A stretch of DNA of 64,000 nt from Shewanella electrodiphila (GCF_023283985.1 NZ_JAKIKU010000002.1:547123-611122); one strand, 5' to 3'; counted from the stretch's first letter, positions 1 through 10,859 are shown. Made by a program: numbers and translations. The notes: generated by a model from the letters alone, not told the origin.

Positions 1-385
1 TAAGTGGCTAATGCGCTCAAAAAAAATCAACAACCATAGTGCTTGCACTAAAGGAAACCATTCTGTTTGCACTAAAAGTAATTAAAGTGTTAGTACTAAA
101 AAATACATCAGTAAGTTGACTCAGCTGAAGCTGGATTTGATGTTATGTGGCGATTCAGAGTTATATGGAGATGTTTATATATTAAACAGTCACAATATGT
201 CATTTTGAGATTGTTAAAGTGTGACCGAATATTAAAATAGAATTTAGAAATGCGAAATTGATCACTTTTTACATGATTCAGAATTGGATGTTACAAAAAC
301 AAACCGACAAGTAAAAACTTGTCGGTATGTACACTACAGCATCGATTTAGGCTTTATGCTCTAGTCATTCAGTATATGGAAGAGG
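1..385. other. gene-free left edge
   Basis: No open frame of useful length or RNA gene is recognisable here. Three short similar words (GCACTAAA, GCACTAAA, GTACTAAA) lie within about 45-100. The only structured element is the hairpin at 304-325, listed separately. Confidence 0.5.
298..325 (-). terminator. intrinsic terminator of the 386-754 gene
   Basis: Perfect 9-bp inverted repeat CCGACAAGT / ACTTGTCGG with a 4-nt loop. Read on the minus strand it is followed by a T-rich run (TTTGTTTTTG). It lies about 60 nt after the stop codon of the minus-strand gene. Confidence 0.7.
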
Positions 386-754
386 TTATGCCTGTGCTTT
401 AGCAAGGCGACCATTATAGTCTTCAACTAGATGAGCAATAATTTTTTCTGGATCAGCATCCTGACAACATTTGTCTAAGAATACTTTAAACGTAACTAAG
501 GAGTGAGCATTATTGAACATTCGATCGCTTTGCATAGCGTAGTAAGTATCATCAGTATTAGATTTTCTTACAATGAATTCGCCATTTTTAAAAGCTTTGG
601 TGCCTGGCTCATCATGCCACTTTGTGATTCTGTTTAATGCGATTTCACTAGATTGATTGACTTCGACATGATTCAACCAGCTTGCTGGTTGTTCATTTTC
701 TTTGTAATGAGGACATCTTACCGTGTAGTTATACACGTGAGTGATTGCTGTCAT
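386..754 (-). CDS. hypothetical protein, 122 aa
   Basis: I do not recognise this protein. It has 122 residues, is soluble and mixed-charge, has no signal peptide or membrane segment, and contains three cysteines (one near residue 14 and a CC pair around 96-97). The C-terminal half is predicted helical with charged residues. It is followed by a clear intrinsic terminator on its own strand, which supports expression as a single gene. The region on either side is non-coding, so the context gives no function. The start ATG at 754 lies just downstream of a weak purine stretch. Confidence 0.6.
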   Translation of the reverse strand: MTAITHVYNYTVRCPHYKENEQPASWLNHVEVNQSSEIALNRITKWHDEPGTKAFKNGEFIVRKSNTDDTYYAMQSDRMFNNAHSLVTFKVFLDKCCQDADPEKIIAHLVEDYNGRLAKAQA

Positions 755-1321
755 AGCTTACCTACTTTTTTAAGAATGTAATTCATCATAGACCGCTAAT
801 TTAACTTTGGTCAATGGTTATTTGTAGAAGTTAGATCTAGTTAACAAATGTTATGTTGTTAACTTTTTTTATTCAATTATATCAGTGGCTTAATTTGTTT
901 TCGTGAAGGCTGCTTGTATTGTAAATAGTTGGATATTTTATTGTCTAAATAATGCTCAAAATGAATGTTTCTCGATTATCCTAGCTTGCTTCAAGCCATA
1001 ATAACGTCAAGAAATCAATAATATCTCATTTTAAAAATGACACGCGTTTGAGAGCCATTCTCGTAAGTGTCATTCTCATAAGAGTGATTCACATAAGAGT
1101 GATTCATAGAAGAGCTATAAACATAAGAGCAAAACAAGCATTTCAATATTCGCGAAATCACAGACAGACAATGGTCACTATGCACATGTAGAATAAAATG
1201 TGCATAGCCATTTCCAATTCATGCAATTACGCAATACTTACAATTTTAGTCACTTTCACATCTAGTCACTTTTACATTTGTCTATTTCACAACATTTTTG
1301 AAAGCGACTCTTATTGCTTAT
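755..1321. repeat. intergenic region with degenerate short tandem repeat at about 1055-1130
   Basis: This 567-bp gap has no supported gene. Around 1055-1130 a word of about 15 bp resembling ATTCACATAAGAGTG recurs four or five times with substitutions (CATTCTCGTAAGTGT, CATTCTCATAAGAGTG, ATTCACATAAGAGTG, ATTCATAGAAGAGCT). Nothing else stands out. Confidence 0.5.
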
Positions 1322-2470
1322 TTATAGTGCGTTGGTAAATATTTCGCAAATTTCAGCATGGGTAGCTTGTTTAGGATTGGTAAAGCCACAAGCATCTTTT
1401 AACGCATTGTCAGCAAGGACTGGAATATCTTCTGGGTTAACGCCAAGTTCAGTCAAGTTAGCTGGAATATTTACAGCGACAGACAAGGTTCGAATGGCAT
1501 CAATTGCGGCTTCAGCGCCTTGCTCATCAGTTAACTGGGCAACATCGACTCCCATTGCTTTACCAATATCTTTAAGTTTAGCTGGCACAATTTTAGCGTT
1601 ATAGGCTTGTACATGCGGCAGTAACAGCGCATTACAAACGCCATGTGGTAAATCGTAAAAACCGCCTAACTGATGCGCCATGGCGTGAACATAGCCTAGA
1701 CTTGCATTATTAAATGCCATACCAGCTAAAAATTGTGCATAAGCCATTTGTTCGCGGGCATCAATATTGTCACCTTGTTCAACAGCGTTGATAAGGTTTG
1801 CTTGAATTAATTCAATGGCCTTTATTGCGCAAGCATCGGTGATTGGGGTTGCAGCGATAGACACGTAGGCTTCAATCGCATGGGTTAATGCGTCCATCCC
1901 CGTTGCAGCAGTCAATGCAGCAGGCTTTTCAATCATTAACTCAGGATCGTTTACTGATAAAATTGGCGTGGTATTTTTATCGACGATCGCCATTTTAATA
2001 TGACGTTTTTCATCTGTGATAATACAAAAACGCGTCATCTCACTTGCTGTACCTGCAGTGGTATTTATTGCAACAAGTGGCATTTGTGGCTTAGCTGACA
2101 TGTCTAAACCTTCATAGTCACAGATATTACCGCCATTGGTGGCTACTAACGCGATGCCTTTGGCGCAGTCATGAGGAGAGCCTCCGCCTAATGAAATAAC
2201 GAAGTCACATTCGTGTGCCTTTAACAGACTTAAGCCTGCTTCAACATTGGCCGTTGTTGGGTTAGGTTGTACCCCATCAAATACAAATACAGCAATGTCA
2301 TTTTCAATTAACTTACTAGTGACTTTTTCGACTAAGCCAATCTTGACTAAAGGCGTATCTGTTACGATTAATGCACGTTTAAAACCTAAGGTTTTAATGT
2401 CATTAATGGCCTCATCTACACCACCTTGACCGATAACATTGACACTTGGAATAAAAAATTTTGTAGCCAT
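1322..2470 (-). CDS. iron-containing alcohol dehydrogenase (YiaY/AdhB type)
   Basis: A group III NAD(P)-dependent alcohol dehydrogenase of 382 residues, the usual length for this family. It interconverts short-chain alcohols and aldehydes in the cytoplasm. The N-terminal Rossmann-like part carries the nucleotide-binding motif GGGSPHD (residues 95-101). The C-terminal helical part carries the metal ligands expected of the family: D193 and H197 in [13 protein letters not shown]262 in the HAMAHQLGG segment, and H276 in LPHGVCN. It stands alone, with a candidate CRP/FNR site about 85 bp upstream, which fits anaerobic or carbon control. The physiological substrate cannot be read from the sequence. 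Confidence 0.93.
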   Translation of the reverse strand: MATKFFIPSVNVIGQGGVDEAINDIKTLGFKRALIVTDTPLVKIGLVEKVTSKLIENDIAVFVFDGVQPNPTTANVEAGLSLLKAHECDFVISLGGGSPHDCAKGIALVATNGGNICDYEGLDMSAKPQMPLVAINTTAGTASEMTRFCIITDEKRHIKMAIVDKNTTPILSVNDPELMIEKPAALTAATGMDALTHAIEAYVSIAATPITDACAIKAIELIQANLINAVEQGDNIDAREQMAYAQFLAGMAFNNASLGYVHAMAHQLGGFYDLPHGVCNALLLPHVQAYNAKIVPAKLKDIGKAMGVDVAQLTDEQGAEAAIDAIRTLSVAVNIPANLTELGVNPEDIPVLADNALKDACGFTNPKQATHAEICEIFTNAL

Positions 2471-2551
2471 GATAAACCTCGTTAGTACTTAAAATTAATA
2501 AATATAAAATTCTTTTCTGTTGTTAAAGTAACAACCAAATGCGCTGCAGTT

Positions 2552-2567
2552 TGTGATGAAAATCATA
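2552..2567 (-). promoter_or_regulatory. candidate CRP/FNR(EtrA) site upstream of the alcohol dehydrogenase
   Basis: TGTGA-N6-TCATA matches the CRP consensus (TGTGA-N6-TCACA) with one mismatch. It also contains TGAT-N4-ATCA, the inner part of the FNR/EtrA box. It lies about 82 bp upstream of the start codon. Which regulator binds is inference. Confidence 0.45.
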
Positions 2568-2670
2568 TATTCATACTTGTTTTGTTCGGTTTTGTAGTTT
2601 TAATACCAAAGAGGGATTTGGCGCAGATTTTACTGTTTAGGTTTGATCTAGAGCATATTTGAGCTGAAAA

Positions 2671-2706
2671 TAAAAAATGCCTATAACTAAATTAGTTATA
2701 GGCATT
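2671..2706 (-). terminator. intrinsic terminator of the cyclophilin gene
   Basis: Near-perfect inverted repeat with arms AATGCCTATAACTA and TAGTTATAGGCATT and a 3-nt loop. It is followed on the minus strand by a run of T. It lies 42 nt beyond the stop codon at 2748. Confidence 0.8.
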
Positions 2707-2747
2707 AAAGACTGTTTGAACGCTAAATTTTTATAGAAAAAATACGT

Positions 2748-3365
2748 TTACACTTGAGGGCAAGTCGATTCGGTGACGCTATTAATGATGATTTCGGTAT
2801 CGGGAACGTCATTTCCACTTGTATCAGTAATGTTGATTTGATCAACTACTTCCATTCCCGCGACGACTTGACCAAATACTGCATACCCTGGTGCGCTACT
2901 GCTGCTGTAATCAAGTTGAGGATTGTCTAAAGCGTTGATGTAAAACTGTGAGGTCGCTGAATTGGCTACATTCGTTCTCGCCATCGCAATTGTGCCGCGA
3001 GCATTGGTTAATCCAGTGTTACTTTCAAGCTCAATAGGATCATTGCCTGGCTTGGCAACAAGCCCAGAGGTAAATCCACCAGCTTGGGATACAAAGTTGT
3101 ATATTACGCGGTGAAAAATGGTGCCGCTGTAATATTCCTCATCAACATAACTTTTGAAGTTTTCGCCAGTAATTGGTGTATTAGTGGTATCAATCGCTAA
3201 GGTGATATCGCCTAATGTCGTTGACATTAGATAGCAAATGTCAGCTTGTAATTCTGTATCTTCAACTGGCGGGACAGGATCTACTGGTTCTGGAGAGCTT
3301 GAATCAGAACTGCCGCCACAAGCGGATAACGTGAGTGCGAATGCTAGAGGATACAACAACTTCAT
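2748..3365 (-). CDS. peptidyl-prolyl cis-trans isomerase, cyclophilin type, lipoprotein
   Basis: Catalyses cis-trans isomerisation of Xaa-Pro bonds in the periplasm. The start was set at the ATG at 3365, because it opens directly into a signal peptide with a lipobox (LSAC, cysteine about residue 16). An in-frame GTG lies 33 nt further upstream but would bury the signal. After the cysteine comes a Ser/Pro/Glu-rich linker, then a cyclophilin domain with the typical segments FHRVI, AMART, ATSQFYIN and GYAVFGQV. The length (205 aa) fits a PpiA-like domain plus lipoprotein linker. It appears monocistronic with its own terminator. Substrates are unknown. Confidence 0.88.
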   Translation of the reverse strand: MKLLYPLAFALTLSACGGSSDSSSPEPVDPVPPVEDTELQADICYLMSTTLGDITLAIDTTNTPITGENFKSYVDEEYYSGTIFHRVIYNFVSQAGGFTSGLVAKPGNDPIELESNTGLTNARGTIAMARTNVANSATSQFYINALDNPQLDYSSSSAPGYAVFGQVVAGMEVVDQINITDTSGNDVPDTEIIINSVTESTCPQV

Positions 3366-3630
3366 TTTTGGCCTTTGTTTGTTTTGTTTTTGTAGCACTT
3401 ATGTTGCTTAAGTGGTTTATTGAAAGCAACAGAAAAAAGCCAAAGATACAAACTGTTACTTTGATATCTGATTTTTAAAGTATGAGCCCCAAAAATAAAC
3501 AAACCATGAAGTGTGATTCTGCGATGACATTATTAGCTTTATCACAATATAAAGCCTGTGAATAAATCGCCAAATTAGGCCATAGCCGTTACAATGACGC
3601 CATTATTGGTAGTGTAAATTAGAGAAAAAT

Positions 3631-4914
3631 ATGACTTTTGATTCAATTGGCTTTTCACAGCCTATTTTAGATGCAGTAAAGGCTTGTGGTTATGACAGCA
3701 TGACACCTGTACAGCAAGTTGTGATGCCGTTGGCCATTGATGGAAAAGACATCTTAGCCAGTGCTCAAACAGGTACAGGTAAGACGGCAGCTTTCTCTTT
3801 ACCGCTCTTATCACTATTAGAGCAACAGCTTGATGACCAAGACAATAAAACTGCTTGGCAACGTCTTAGGGTATTAATCATGACCCCAACACGCGAACTT
3901 GCGATTCAAATAGAACAAAATATTGTTAATTATGCGCAGTTTTTACCTTTTGAAAGCGTGGCTGTTTATGGCGGGGCAAGTATCAATCCTCAACGTAAAG
4001 CGTTAGCTAAAGGTGTTGATATTTTAGTGGCGACGCCAGGTCGACTTTTTGACGTCATTGGTCAACATGATTTGGATTTATCGTTTGTCACACATTTAGT
4101 CATTGATGAAGCAGATCGCATGTTGGATTTGGGGTTTGTTAAAGATATCGAAAAGGTGAAGCGATTAGTGAATCGCCAGCATCAAACGATGATGTTTTCG
4201 GCTACCTATTCAGAAGCGGTGAAAAGCTTAGCTGCAAAAATGCTTAATGAACCTGAGTTTGTTCATGTATCAAATCAAACAACGGCTGAAACGGTGTCAC
4301 AATCTGTATTTCAGGTGGACAAAAGACGTAAAGCTGAGTTGTTATCAGAGCTGATTGGCCGTAATAACTGGCAGCAAGTGATGGTATTTACCAGCATGAA
4401 AGAAACGGCTGAGCACTTATTAAAAGAATTAAAGTTAGATGGCATAAAAGCAGCGGTTTTTCATGGTGACAAAACTCAGGGAGCGCGTAACAGAGCACTA
4501 GAAGAGTTTAAGTCGGGCAAACTCAGGGTCATGATTGCTACCGATTTAGCAGCAAGAGGCTTGGATATCGAAGCACTGCCATTAGTGATTAATTTTGAGT
4601 TGCCACCAGAGCCTGAAGATTATGTGCATCGTATTGGTCGAACAGGCCGTGCAGGCTTAACGGGTCAAGCGATATCATTAGTTGCCCAAAATGAAATGGA
4701 TTTATTAAGTGACATTGAGTCTTTAATTAATACTCAAATAGATGTTCAGATACATCCTGGTTATGAAGCGGGCGCGCCATTACCTGCAAGGTATCGTGAG
4801 GTGGAAGCGGAAAAACCTAAAAAGTCCTTCAAACATAAAAGAGCTAATGGCCCGCGTGGTAATGATAAATCAAAGCCAACTAGGCAAGGTAAATACGCCA
4901 AAAAAGCGAAGTAA
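3631..4914 (+). CDS. DEAD-box ATP-dependent RNA helicase, RhlE-like
   Basis: RNA helicase of 427 residues, probably acting in ribosome assembly or RNA decay. The motifs appear in order: Q-motif region (GFSQPILDAV...TPVQ) at 7-28, Walker A AQTGTGKT at 45-52, PTREL near 86-90, DEAD at 159-162, SAT at 190-192, then the second RecA domain with ARGLD and HRIGRTGRAG. The tail after about residue 395 is rich in Lys/Arg and likely binds RNA. It most resembles the RhlE group; assignment to a specific paralogue is not possible from sequence alone. It lies 50 bp upstream of a CobW-type gene on the same strand, so co-transcription is possible. Confidence 0.93.
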   Translation: MTFDSIGFSQPILDAVKACGYDSMTPVQQVVMPLAIDGKDILASAQTGTGKTAAFSLPLLSLLEQQLDDQDNKTAWQRLRVLIMTPTRELAIQIEQNIVNYAQFLPFESVAVYGGASINPQRKALAKGVDILVATPGRLFDVIGQHDLDLSFVTHLVIDEADRMLDLGFVKDIEKVKRLVNRQHQTMMFSATYSEAVKSLAAKMLNEPEFVHVSNQTTAETVSQSVFQVDKRRKAELLSELIGRNNWQQVMVFTSMKETAEHLLKELKLDGIKAAVFHGDKTQGARNRALEEFKSGKLRVMIATDLAARGLDIEALPLVINFELPPEPEDYVHRIGRTGRAGLTGQAISLVAQNEMDLLSDIESLINTQIDVQIHPGYEAGAPLPARYREVEAEKPKKSFKHKRANGPRGNDKSKPTRQGKYAKKAK

Positions 4915-4964
4915 CGTTTAACTCACCACAGCACCTCATTACAAGCTGACAAGGAAGAATCAGA

Positions 4965-6077
4965 GTGATCCTTAAACCCATTAATACTAATATTATTACC
5001 GGCTTTTTAGGCGCCGGTAAAACTAGCCTTATTTTGTCACTGCTTAAGTTGAAGCCTGAAAATGAAACTTGGGCTGTATTGGTGAATGAGTTTGGAGAAA
5101 TTGGTATTGATGCAGGTTTAATTGGTGGCAAAAATGCATCAAAGCAAATTGTCATTAAAGAAGTTGCTGGTGGTTGCTTATGCTGTGCTGCGGGTATTCC
5201 GACTCAAGTTGCGATTAACCAGCTTATTCAAAAAGCTAAACCAGACCGTTTATTCATTGAGCCAACGGGGTTGGGGCATCCAGCTGAAATTTTAAAAGTG
5301 CTCACTAATGAGTTTAATCAACAAGTACTGAACGTGAACCAGACAGTATGTGTGGTTGATGCACGTAAAATACAAGATGAGCGCTACAGTGAAAATGACA
5401 ACTTTAACCAGCAAATCCAAATTGCTGATCTTGTGTATGCCAGTAAAGTGGATTTATATCAGCAACAAGAGCTTGTAAACCTTGAGCATTTCTTATCGCA
5501 GTTCAACCATACCAAATCAGTGATTCATTCAACGAATGACAATGCGGTTGCGCGAGTCTTTGAGTCACTTAATCAGCCTCGAGCTCTGTTACAAAAGGTG
5601 CAACAAAGTGCTAGTTTCGCTCGTTCGATAAAACCTGCTTTGACTAGCCAAACAAGTTCTATTTTTTCAACAGGCTTTGGTCTTGGTGCCAGTCAAAGCT
5701 TGAGCCAAGGCTTCGCTCCAGAAACGGGTAAAGAGAACGAAGCTCAGGCTGTTGAGTTTAATCAGCAAGGCTATTGGATGAGAGAGAATCAAGGTGAGGG
5801 TGCTTATAGTGTGGGCTGGATATTTGAGCCTAGATTGTGTTTTGATTTTGATAAATTAATTGATTGGATTAACCAACTCATTGCTGAAGATATTGTTCGA
5901 CTGAAAGCCGTGATGATAACTGAAGAGGGTATCGCGGGTTTTAATATGGTTGATGGCAAACTGTCTGTGATGGAGTTGGATGAAGCTATGGATTCGCGAA
6001 TAGAAATCATAGCATTGGAACCATTAGCTGGCACAAAGCTCAGTGAGCCGTTGCTGGCTTGCTTATTTGATGAGTAG
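4965..6077 (+). CDS. CobW/COG0523-family GTP-binding metallochaperone
   Basis: G3E GTPase of the COG0523 family, 370 residues. The P-loop GFLGAGKT is at 13-20, followed by the NEFGEIGID switch and the family signature CLCC (C71, C73, C74), a metal-binding CxCC motif. GTP-binding segments and a C-terminal CobW_C-like domain (about 260-350) follow. Family members insert or traffic Zn, Co or other metals. No zinc-regulon neighbour or Zur box is evident here, so the metal is undetermined. The start is GTG at 4965, preceded by AAGGAAG. It is convergent with nadK. Confidence 0.9.
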   Translation: MILKPINTNIITGFLGAGKTSLILSLLKLKPENETWAVLVNEFGEIGIDAGLIGGKNASKQIVIKEVAGGCLCCAAGIPTQVAINQLIQKAKPDRLFIEPTGLGHPAEILKVLTNEFNQQVLNVNQTVCVVDARKIQDERYSENDNFNQQIQIADLVYASKVDLYQQQELVNLEHFLSQFNHTKSVIHSTNDNAVARVFESLNQPRALLQKVQQSASFARSIKPALTSQTSSIFSTGFGLGASQSLSQGFAPETGKENEAQAVEFNQQGYWMRENQGEGAYSVGWIFEPRLCFDFDKLIDWINQLIAEDIVRLKAVMITEEGIAGFNMVDGKLSVMELDEAMDSRIEIIALEPLAGTKLSEPLLACLFDE

Positions 6078-6147
6078 TTAAGTCATTAGGCTAATGCCGA
6101 TGATGCTACAGACCTTAAGCTTAAGGCTATTCATCTTAAGGCTATTA

Positions 6148-6183
6148 ACCATGAGATAAACCATATAGGTTAATCTCATGGTC
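6148..6183. terminator. hairpin between convergent cobW-like gene and nadK
   Basis: Inverted repeat ACCATGAGAT / ATCTCATGGT closing a loop in the 149-bp gap between two convergent genes. It lacks a clear U tract, so termination is only a likely role. Confidence 0.4.
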
Positions 6184-6226
6184 GCTATCGATACTTCACT
6201 TTCTAACAGTGACTTCTGGCTATCGA

Positions 6227-7105
6227 TTAAAACAGTTTGCTGCCCCAGCCCAACTTTGCACGTAACACGTTAAAGTAATTATGGCCTTTCGGGTGGATCA
6301 TTCTTAATCTGTCTTCACTTCGACTAATCAGTATTTCATCACCTGGCAGTACAGATAAGTGCACATGGCCGTCACAACTGACTTCTAAGTTTTCACCGTT
6401 ATCAGGTGATACCACTAGCTTGATCGTACTACTCGCATCGACAACAATAGGCCTACAAGACAATGTATGTGGAAACATTGGTACTAAAATAAGAGCTTGA
6501 AGGTTTGGGGTCAAAATAGAGCCGCCAGCTGACAATGAGTAAGCTGTTGAACCTGTAGGGGTTGAAACAATCATTCCGTCAGCACGTTGGCTATACATGA
6601 ACTGGTCGTCAATATAGACCTCAAACTGGATCATGTGCGCCACTTTACCTGGATGCAATACGGCTTCATTAACAGCGGTATTGCTGGCTTTAAGCATGCC
6701 ATGACGATGTACTTCAGCTTCGAGTAAAAAACGGTATTCAGTATCGTATTGACCATCTAACACTTTAGATAAGGATTCTTCAAAATTATCTGGGGGTAAA
6801 TCAGTCAAAAAACCTAGATTGCCACGGTTAACTCCAATAACTGCAATATCAAATCTTGCTAGTACTCTTGCAGCACCTAACATATTACCGTCACCACCGA
6901 CAACAATTGCCAAGTCGCAGCGCTCACCTAATTCAGTTAAATCAACGGATTCAATATCAACTTTGAGTTCAGAAGCGACACGTTCTTCGGCTAATATCTC
7001 GAAGCCTTGCATAGACAACCAATGATGCAAACGCTTCAAAGTGAGGTTTGTTCCTTGGTGATGTGGTTTGCCGATAAGGCCAATTGTTTGAAACTTTTTG
7101 GTCAT
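6227..7105 (-). CDS. nadK: NAD kinase
   Basis: ATP- or polyphosphate-dependent kinase that makes NADP from NAD in the cytoplasm. The diagnostic GGDGN is at 70-74, followed by [10 protein letters not shown] and the SxAGGS-type segment (YSLSAGGSI). I chose the ATG at 7105, giving 292 residues, the same as E. coli NadK; a TTG seven codons upstream is also open but adds nothing conserved. The gene is divergent from grpE. The nadK-grpE divergent pair is a common gammaproteobacterial arrangement, often with recN nearby; recN is not seen here. Confidence 0.95.
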   Translation of the reverse strand: MTKKFQTIGLIGKPHHQGTNLTLKRLHHWLSMQGFEILAEERVASELKVDIESVDLTELGERCDLAIVVGGDGNMLGAARVLARFDIAVIGVNRGNLGFLTDLPPDNFEESLSKVLDGQYDTEYRFLLEAEVHRHGMLKASNTAVNEAVLHPGKVAHMIQFEVYIDDQFMYSQRADGMIVSTPTGSTAYSLSAGGSILTPNLQALILVPMFPHTLSCRPIVVDASSTIKLVVSPDNGENLEVSCDGHVHLSVLPGDEILISRSEDRLRMIHPKGHNYFNVLRAKLGWGSKLF

Positions 7106-7129
7106 ATTAGTATTTGATTTGCTCAAAGG

Positions 7130-7158
7130 CTTGAAACAACGAAATTGATCCCCATAAT
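7130..7158 (+). promoter_or_regulatory. sigma-32 heat-shock promoter of grpE
   Basis: CTTGAAA, 13 nt, then CCCCATAAT: an essentially perfect match to the RpoH consensus (CTTGAAA-N13/14-CCCCATNT). It places the transcription start near 7165, after an in-frame ATG at 7159, so that codon cannot be the grpE start. Confidence 0.9.
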
Positions 7159-7203
7159 ATGCCCATAGTAATCAGAAACAAAGCATTTTTAGCTGGAGTG
7201 AAA

Positions 7204-7821
7204 ATGAGCAACGAGTCGAATAAAGTAGATCAAGAAGTAATTGATGCAGAAGCAACCACTGAAATTGAAACAGAAGTTGAAGCTGAAGCAACACAAGAAG
7301 TTGATGAGTTAACTCAAGCTAATCTTAAAATTGAAGCATTAGAACAACAACTTGCAGAGTCACAAGCAGCATTAGCTGAACGTAAAGATGTTGAAATTCG
7401 CGCAGCAGCAGAGACGGCGAATATCCGTACTCGCGCCGCTAAAGACGTTGAAAAAGCACGTGCTTTCGCTTTAGAGAAGTTTGTGAACGAGCTTTTACCT
7501 GTGTTAGACAACATGGAACGCGCGTTAACGGGTGTTAATCCTGAAGATGAAGCAACGAAAGCGATTGTTGAAGGTGTTGATTTAACCATGAAAGGTTTCT
7601 TAAGTTCTGTTGAGAAATTTGGCGTGGTACAAGTTAATCCACTAGGTGATGCATTTAATCCTGAGCATCATCAGGCTATTGGTATGCAACCAAGTGCTGA
7701 ATACCCGAAAGACACAGTGATGCTAGTGATGCAAAAAGGTTATACCTTGAACGCACGTTTATTGCGTCCGGCTATGGTTATGGTTTCGCAAGGCGGACCA
7801 AGCGTAGATACTCAAGCATAA
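7204..7821 (+). CDS. grpE: nucleotide exchange factor GrpE
   Basis: Co-chaperone that releases ADP from DnaK. 205 residues: an acidic Glu/Ala-rich N-terminus (about 1-50), a long coiled coil (about 45-100), and the C-terminal beta wing with FNPEHHQA and the [15 protein letters not shown] ending typical of GrpE. The start was set at ATG 7204, which has a GGAG-like ribosome site upstream and lies downstream of the sigma-32 start; an earlier in-frame ATG at 7159 falls before the transcript begins. dnaK and dnaJ are not adjacent. The gene ends before a short tandem repeat and a bidirectional terminator. Confidence 0.96.
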   Translation: MSNESNKVDQEVIDAEATTEIETEVEAEATQEVDELTQANLKIEALEQQLAESQAALAERKDVEIRAAAETANIRTRAAKDVEKARAFALEKFVNELLPVLDNMERALTGVNPEDEATKAIVEGVDLTMKGFLSSVEKFGVVQVNPLGDAFNPEHHQAIGMQPSAEYPKDTVMLVMQKGYTLNARLLRPAMVMVSQGGPSVDTQA

Positions 7822-7840
7822 GCCATTAAGACTGAGCGTT

Positions 7841-7918
7841 TAGGTTTAGCACTTAGATTTAGTACTTGGATTTAGTACTTAGATTTAGCGCTTAGATTTA
7901 GTACTTAGATTTAGCGCT
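7841..7918 (+). repeat. 13-bp tandem repeat, six copies
   Basis: Six consecutive units of TAGATTTAGTACT with scattered substitutions, directly downstream of grpE. It has no coding potential and its function is unknown. Copy number may vary between strains. Confidence 0.85.
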
Positions 7919-8009
7919 TAGGCTCCCAAGTTTACGCATTATCATAATGCCTAAACTTGAGGCTGAATAATTGATGGTGGTTAATAGATATTAATCAAAC
8001 CTCAAGTAT

Positions 8010-8040
8010 AAAAAAGGACTGCAATTGCAGTCCTTTTTTT
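8010..8040. terminator. bidirectional terminator between grpE and dxs
   Basis: Perfect palindrome GGACTGCAATTGCAGTCC flanked by A runs on the left and T7 on the right, so it can end transcription from both grpE (+) and dxs (-). Confidence 0.9.
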
Positions 8041-8064
8041 GTGTTTTGCTAATAATATTGAAGC

Positions 8065-9957
8065 TTAGCCAATATATTGCTTAATCTGCTCTAGCACGCC
8101 AGCGCCATCAAGCTTTAATTCTTGAATAATTTCATCAGGCGCACCATGTTTGATGAACTCATCAGGTAGGCCGATTTGCAGCACAGGCTTAATGATTTTC
8201 ATTTTCTGTAATGCTTCAATCACACCACTACCTGCACCGCCCATAATGGCGTTCTCTTCAAGCGTGACGATAATATCATGACTATTGGCAAGTTCAGCCA
8301 GTAGGGCTTCATCTAGAGGCTTAACAAAGCGCATATCTGCAACGGTAGCATCTAAGGCTTCTGCAGCTTCAAGTCCTGCAGCTAAAGTGGTTCCGAAGTT
8401 CACAATGGCAATACTGGCTTTTTTGCTTGTGCTTTGAATATCAGCGCCTTGTCGTTTAATCACACCTTTACCGATGGGTATTTCAGTCATCACTTCAGTT
8501 TGCTCGATACCTGTGGCACTACCGCGAGGGTAACGAACAGCTGTAGGACCTGCTTTATAACGATAACCTGTATATAGCATCTGACGACATTCATCTTCAT
8601 CAGACGGTGCCATTATCACCATGTTAGGTACGCAGCGTAAGAAACTTAAATCAAATGCGCCTTGGTGGGTTGGGCCATCAGCGCCAACGATACCGCCACG
8701 GTCAATGGCGAATAATACCGGTAAACGTTGTAAGGCCACATCATGAATGATTTGGTCATAACCACGTTGCAAGAAGGTAGAATAAATGGCCACCACAGCA
8801 TTAAAGCCTTCACAAGCGAAACCCGCACCTAAGGTAACGGCATGTTGCTCTGCAATCGCGGCATCAAAGTATTGTTTAGGGAATTTTTGAGAAAACTCAA
8901 CCATTCCTGAACCTTCACGCATGGCAGGTGTAATGGCTAACAGCTTTTCATCTTCCTTAGCTACGTCACAAAGCCACTTACCAAACACTTGTGAGAAGGT
9001 CGGTGAGCTAGGTTTCGCTTTAGGTTTTCTAAACTGAGTGTGGTCAAATTTGGGTACTGCGTGCCAGCCAATAGGATCTTTCTCTGCTGGCTCATAACCA
9101 CGACCTTTCTTGGTCATGATATGTAATATTTGTGGTCCTTTAAGATCACGCATATTGCGTAAGGTTTCAACTAAAGAATCAACATCATGACCGTCAATTG
9201 GGCCAATATAGTTGAAGCCAAGTTCTTCAAATAAAGTCCCTGGTACAACCATGCCTTTAAGGTGTTCTTCAGTGCGCTTTGCCATTTCTTTGATGACAGG
9301 CATGCCCTTAAGCACTTTTTTACTACCTTCACGAATGGTGGTGTAAAAACGGCCTGACATCAATTGGGCTAAATGGTTGTTTAATGCACCGACGTTTTCA
9401 GAGATTGACATCTCGTTGTCATTTAACACAACTAACATGTCATTGTGTAAGTCACCTGCGTGGTTCATGGCTTCAAATACCATGCCGCCAGTCATTGCAC
9501 CGTCACCGATAACAGCAACGACTTTACGATCTTTCTGCTCTTTTTCAGCAGCAACAGCCATGGCTAATGCCGCACTGACAGAAGTGCCAGAGTGACCAAC
9601 ACTGAATGTGTCATATTCACTTTCTTCGCGCCAAGGGAAAGGATGCAATCCATTTTTTTGACGAATAGTGTGCATCTGGTCTCGACGACCCGTTAAGATT
9701 TTATGTGGGTAAGCTTGATGTCCTACATCCCAAACCACGCGATCAAATGGCGTGTTGTAGACATAGTGAAGCGCTACTGTTAATTCAACAGTACCCAAGC
9801 CTGAAGCAAAATGGCCACTCGAGTTGCTGACTGATTTTAGCAAGAATTGTCTTAACTCATCAGACAGTTGTGGCAGCATGCCTTGAGGCAGCTTTTTTAA
9901 ATCTTCAGGCGTATTAGCTTGTGCCAATACCGGAAATTGAGAATTATCGAAACTCAT
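8065..9957 (-). CDS. dxs: 1-deoxy-D-xylulose-5-phosphate synthase
   Basis: First enzyme of the MEP isoprenoid pathway: condenses pyruvate and glyceraldehyde 3-phosphate using thiamine diphosphate. 630 residues, close to the usual 620. Visible motifs are the [12 protein letters not shown] segment around H80, the ThDP-binding GDGAMTGG (151-158) with N181 downstream, and the transketolase pyrimidine-binding domain with EQHAVT. The C-terminal transketolase domain ends normally. It is the last gene of the xseB-ispA-dxs operon, 20 bp after ispA, a standard gammaproteobacterial order that joins isoprenoid precursor and chain-length steps. Confidence 0.97.
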   Translation of the reverse strand: MSFDNSQFPVLAQANTPEDLKKLPQGMLPQLSDELRQFLLKSVSNSSGHFASGLGTVELTVALHYVYNTPFDRVVWDVGHQAYPHKILTGRRDQMHTIRQKNGLHPFPWREESEYDTFSVGHSGTSVSAALAMAVAAEKEQKDRKVVAVIGDGAMTGGMVFEAMNHAGDLHNDMLVVLNDNEMSISENVGALNNHLAQLMSGRFYTTIREGSKKVLKGMPVIKEMAKRTEEHLKGMVVPGTLFEELGFNYIGPIDGHDVDSLVETLRNMRDLKGPQILHIMTKKGRGYEPAEKDPIGWHAVPKFDHTQFRKPKAKPSSPTFSQVFGKWLCDVAKEDEKLLAITPAMREGSGMVEFSQKFPKQYFDAAIAEQHAVTLGAGFACEGFNAVVAIYSTFLQRGYDQIIHDVALQRLPVLFAIDRGGIVGADGPTHQGAFDLSFLRCVPNMVIMAPSDEDECRQMLYTGYRYKAGPTAVRYPRGSATGIEQTEVMTEIPIGKGVIKRQGADIQSTSKKASIAIVNFGTTLAAGLEAAEALDATVADMRFVKPLDEALLAELANSHDIIVTLEENAIMGGAGSGVIEALQKMKIIKPVLQIGLPDEFIKHGAPDEIIQELKLDGAGVLEQIKQYIG

Positions 9958-9977
9958 AAGGAGATAAACTGTCTCTT

Positions 9978-10859
9978 TTATAATCTTCGCGCAATGATAT
10001 AGCGGGCGAAGTCTGCAATTAACTGGCTATTGTAGGTTAAATTTGCCAGCGCTGATAGTGCATCGTTAATTAGTTGCTCGGCACATTCATTTGCACCTTG
10101 CAGTCCAAGCAAGCGAGGAAAAGTACTCTTGTTCGCTTCTTCATCACTGCCTTGGGGCTTACCTAACTCTTCAGTGCTAGATGTGATGTCTAAAATGTCA
10201 TCTTGTACTTGAAAAGCTAAGCCGATATTAGCGGCGAACTCTCTAATAATCTGTTGTTCTTTTTGACTTGCATTAGCAGCAATTAAAGCCAATTCTGCAG
10301 CACAACTGATCAGCGCACCGGTTTTTTTATTATGTAATTGGGTTAACTGTTCAAGGTTGATACGTTGGTCTGTTGAGCTGAGATCAATTGCTTGACCGCC
10401 ACACATACCACTATAACCAGATGCTTTTGCTAACGCGGTGACCATTGCTAATTGTTGCTGCGCCGATATGTTGTCATTTGGCTGGCATATCAGTTCAAAA
10501 GCCAATGTTTGTAATGCATCACCAGCAAGAATGGCCGTGGCTTCATCAAAAGCGATATGAACAGTGGGTTTGCCTCGGCGAAGGGCATCATCATCCATCG
10601 CTGGTAAGTCATCATGAATTAATGAGTAAGCATGGATACATTCGATGGCTGCAGCTGCATTATCTAGTAAAGCTAAATCTGCGCCTAACATTTCGCCAAT
10701 GCTGTAAACCATAAAAGGGCGAATTCGTTTGCCGCCTAATAAAGCCCCATGGCTCATCGCTGCTTTTAATTCAGGGGCACTATCGTCGAGTTCTGCAAGT
10801 TTATTTCTCAGAACGTTATCGACGCGTTGTTGATACTTTTCAATTGCTTGGGCTAACAC
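9978..10859 (-). CDS. ispA: (2E,6E)-farnesyl diphosphate synthase
   Basis: Prenyltransferase that makes geranyl and then farnesyl diphosphate from IPP and DMAPP. 293 residues. The first aspartate-rich motif DDLPAMDD is at 83-90 and the second, DDILD, is in the C-terminal half. GGKRIRP near 42-48 is the usual N-terminal substrate-binding segment. The start is GTG directly abutting the xseB stop codon (TAA then GTG), indicating translational coupling. It lies within the xseB-ispA-dxs operon. Confidence 0.97.
   Translation of the reverse strand: MLAQAIEKYQQRVDNVLRNKLAELDDSAPELKAAMSHGALLGGKRIRPFMVYSIGEMLGADLALLDNAAAAIECIHAYSLIHDDLPAMDDDALRRGKPTVHIAFDEATAILAGDALQTLAFELICQPNDNISAQQQLAMVTALAKASGYSGMCGGQAIDLSSTDQRINLEQLTQLHNKKTGALISCAAELALIAANASQKEQQIIREFAANIGLAFQVQDDILDITSSTEELGKPQGSDEEANKSTFPRLLGLQGANECAEQLINDALSALANLTYNSQLIADFARYIIARRL

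Noticed and set aside
7159..7203. N-terminal extension of GrpE
   Set aside because: The codons lie at or before the predicted sigma-32 transcription start.
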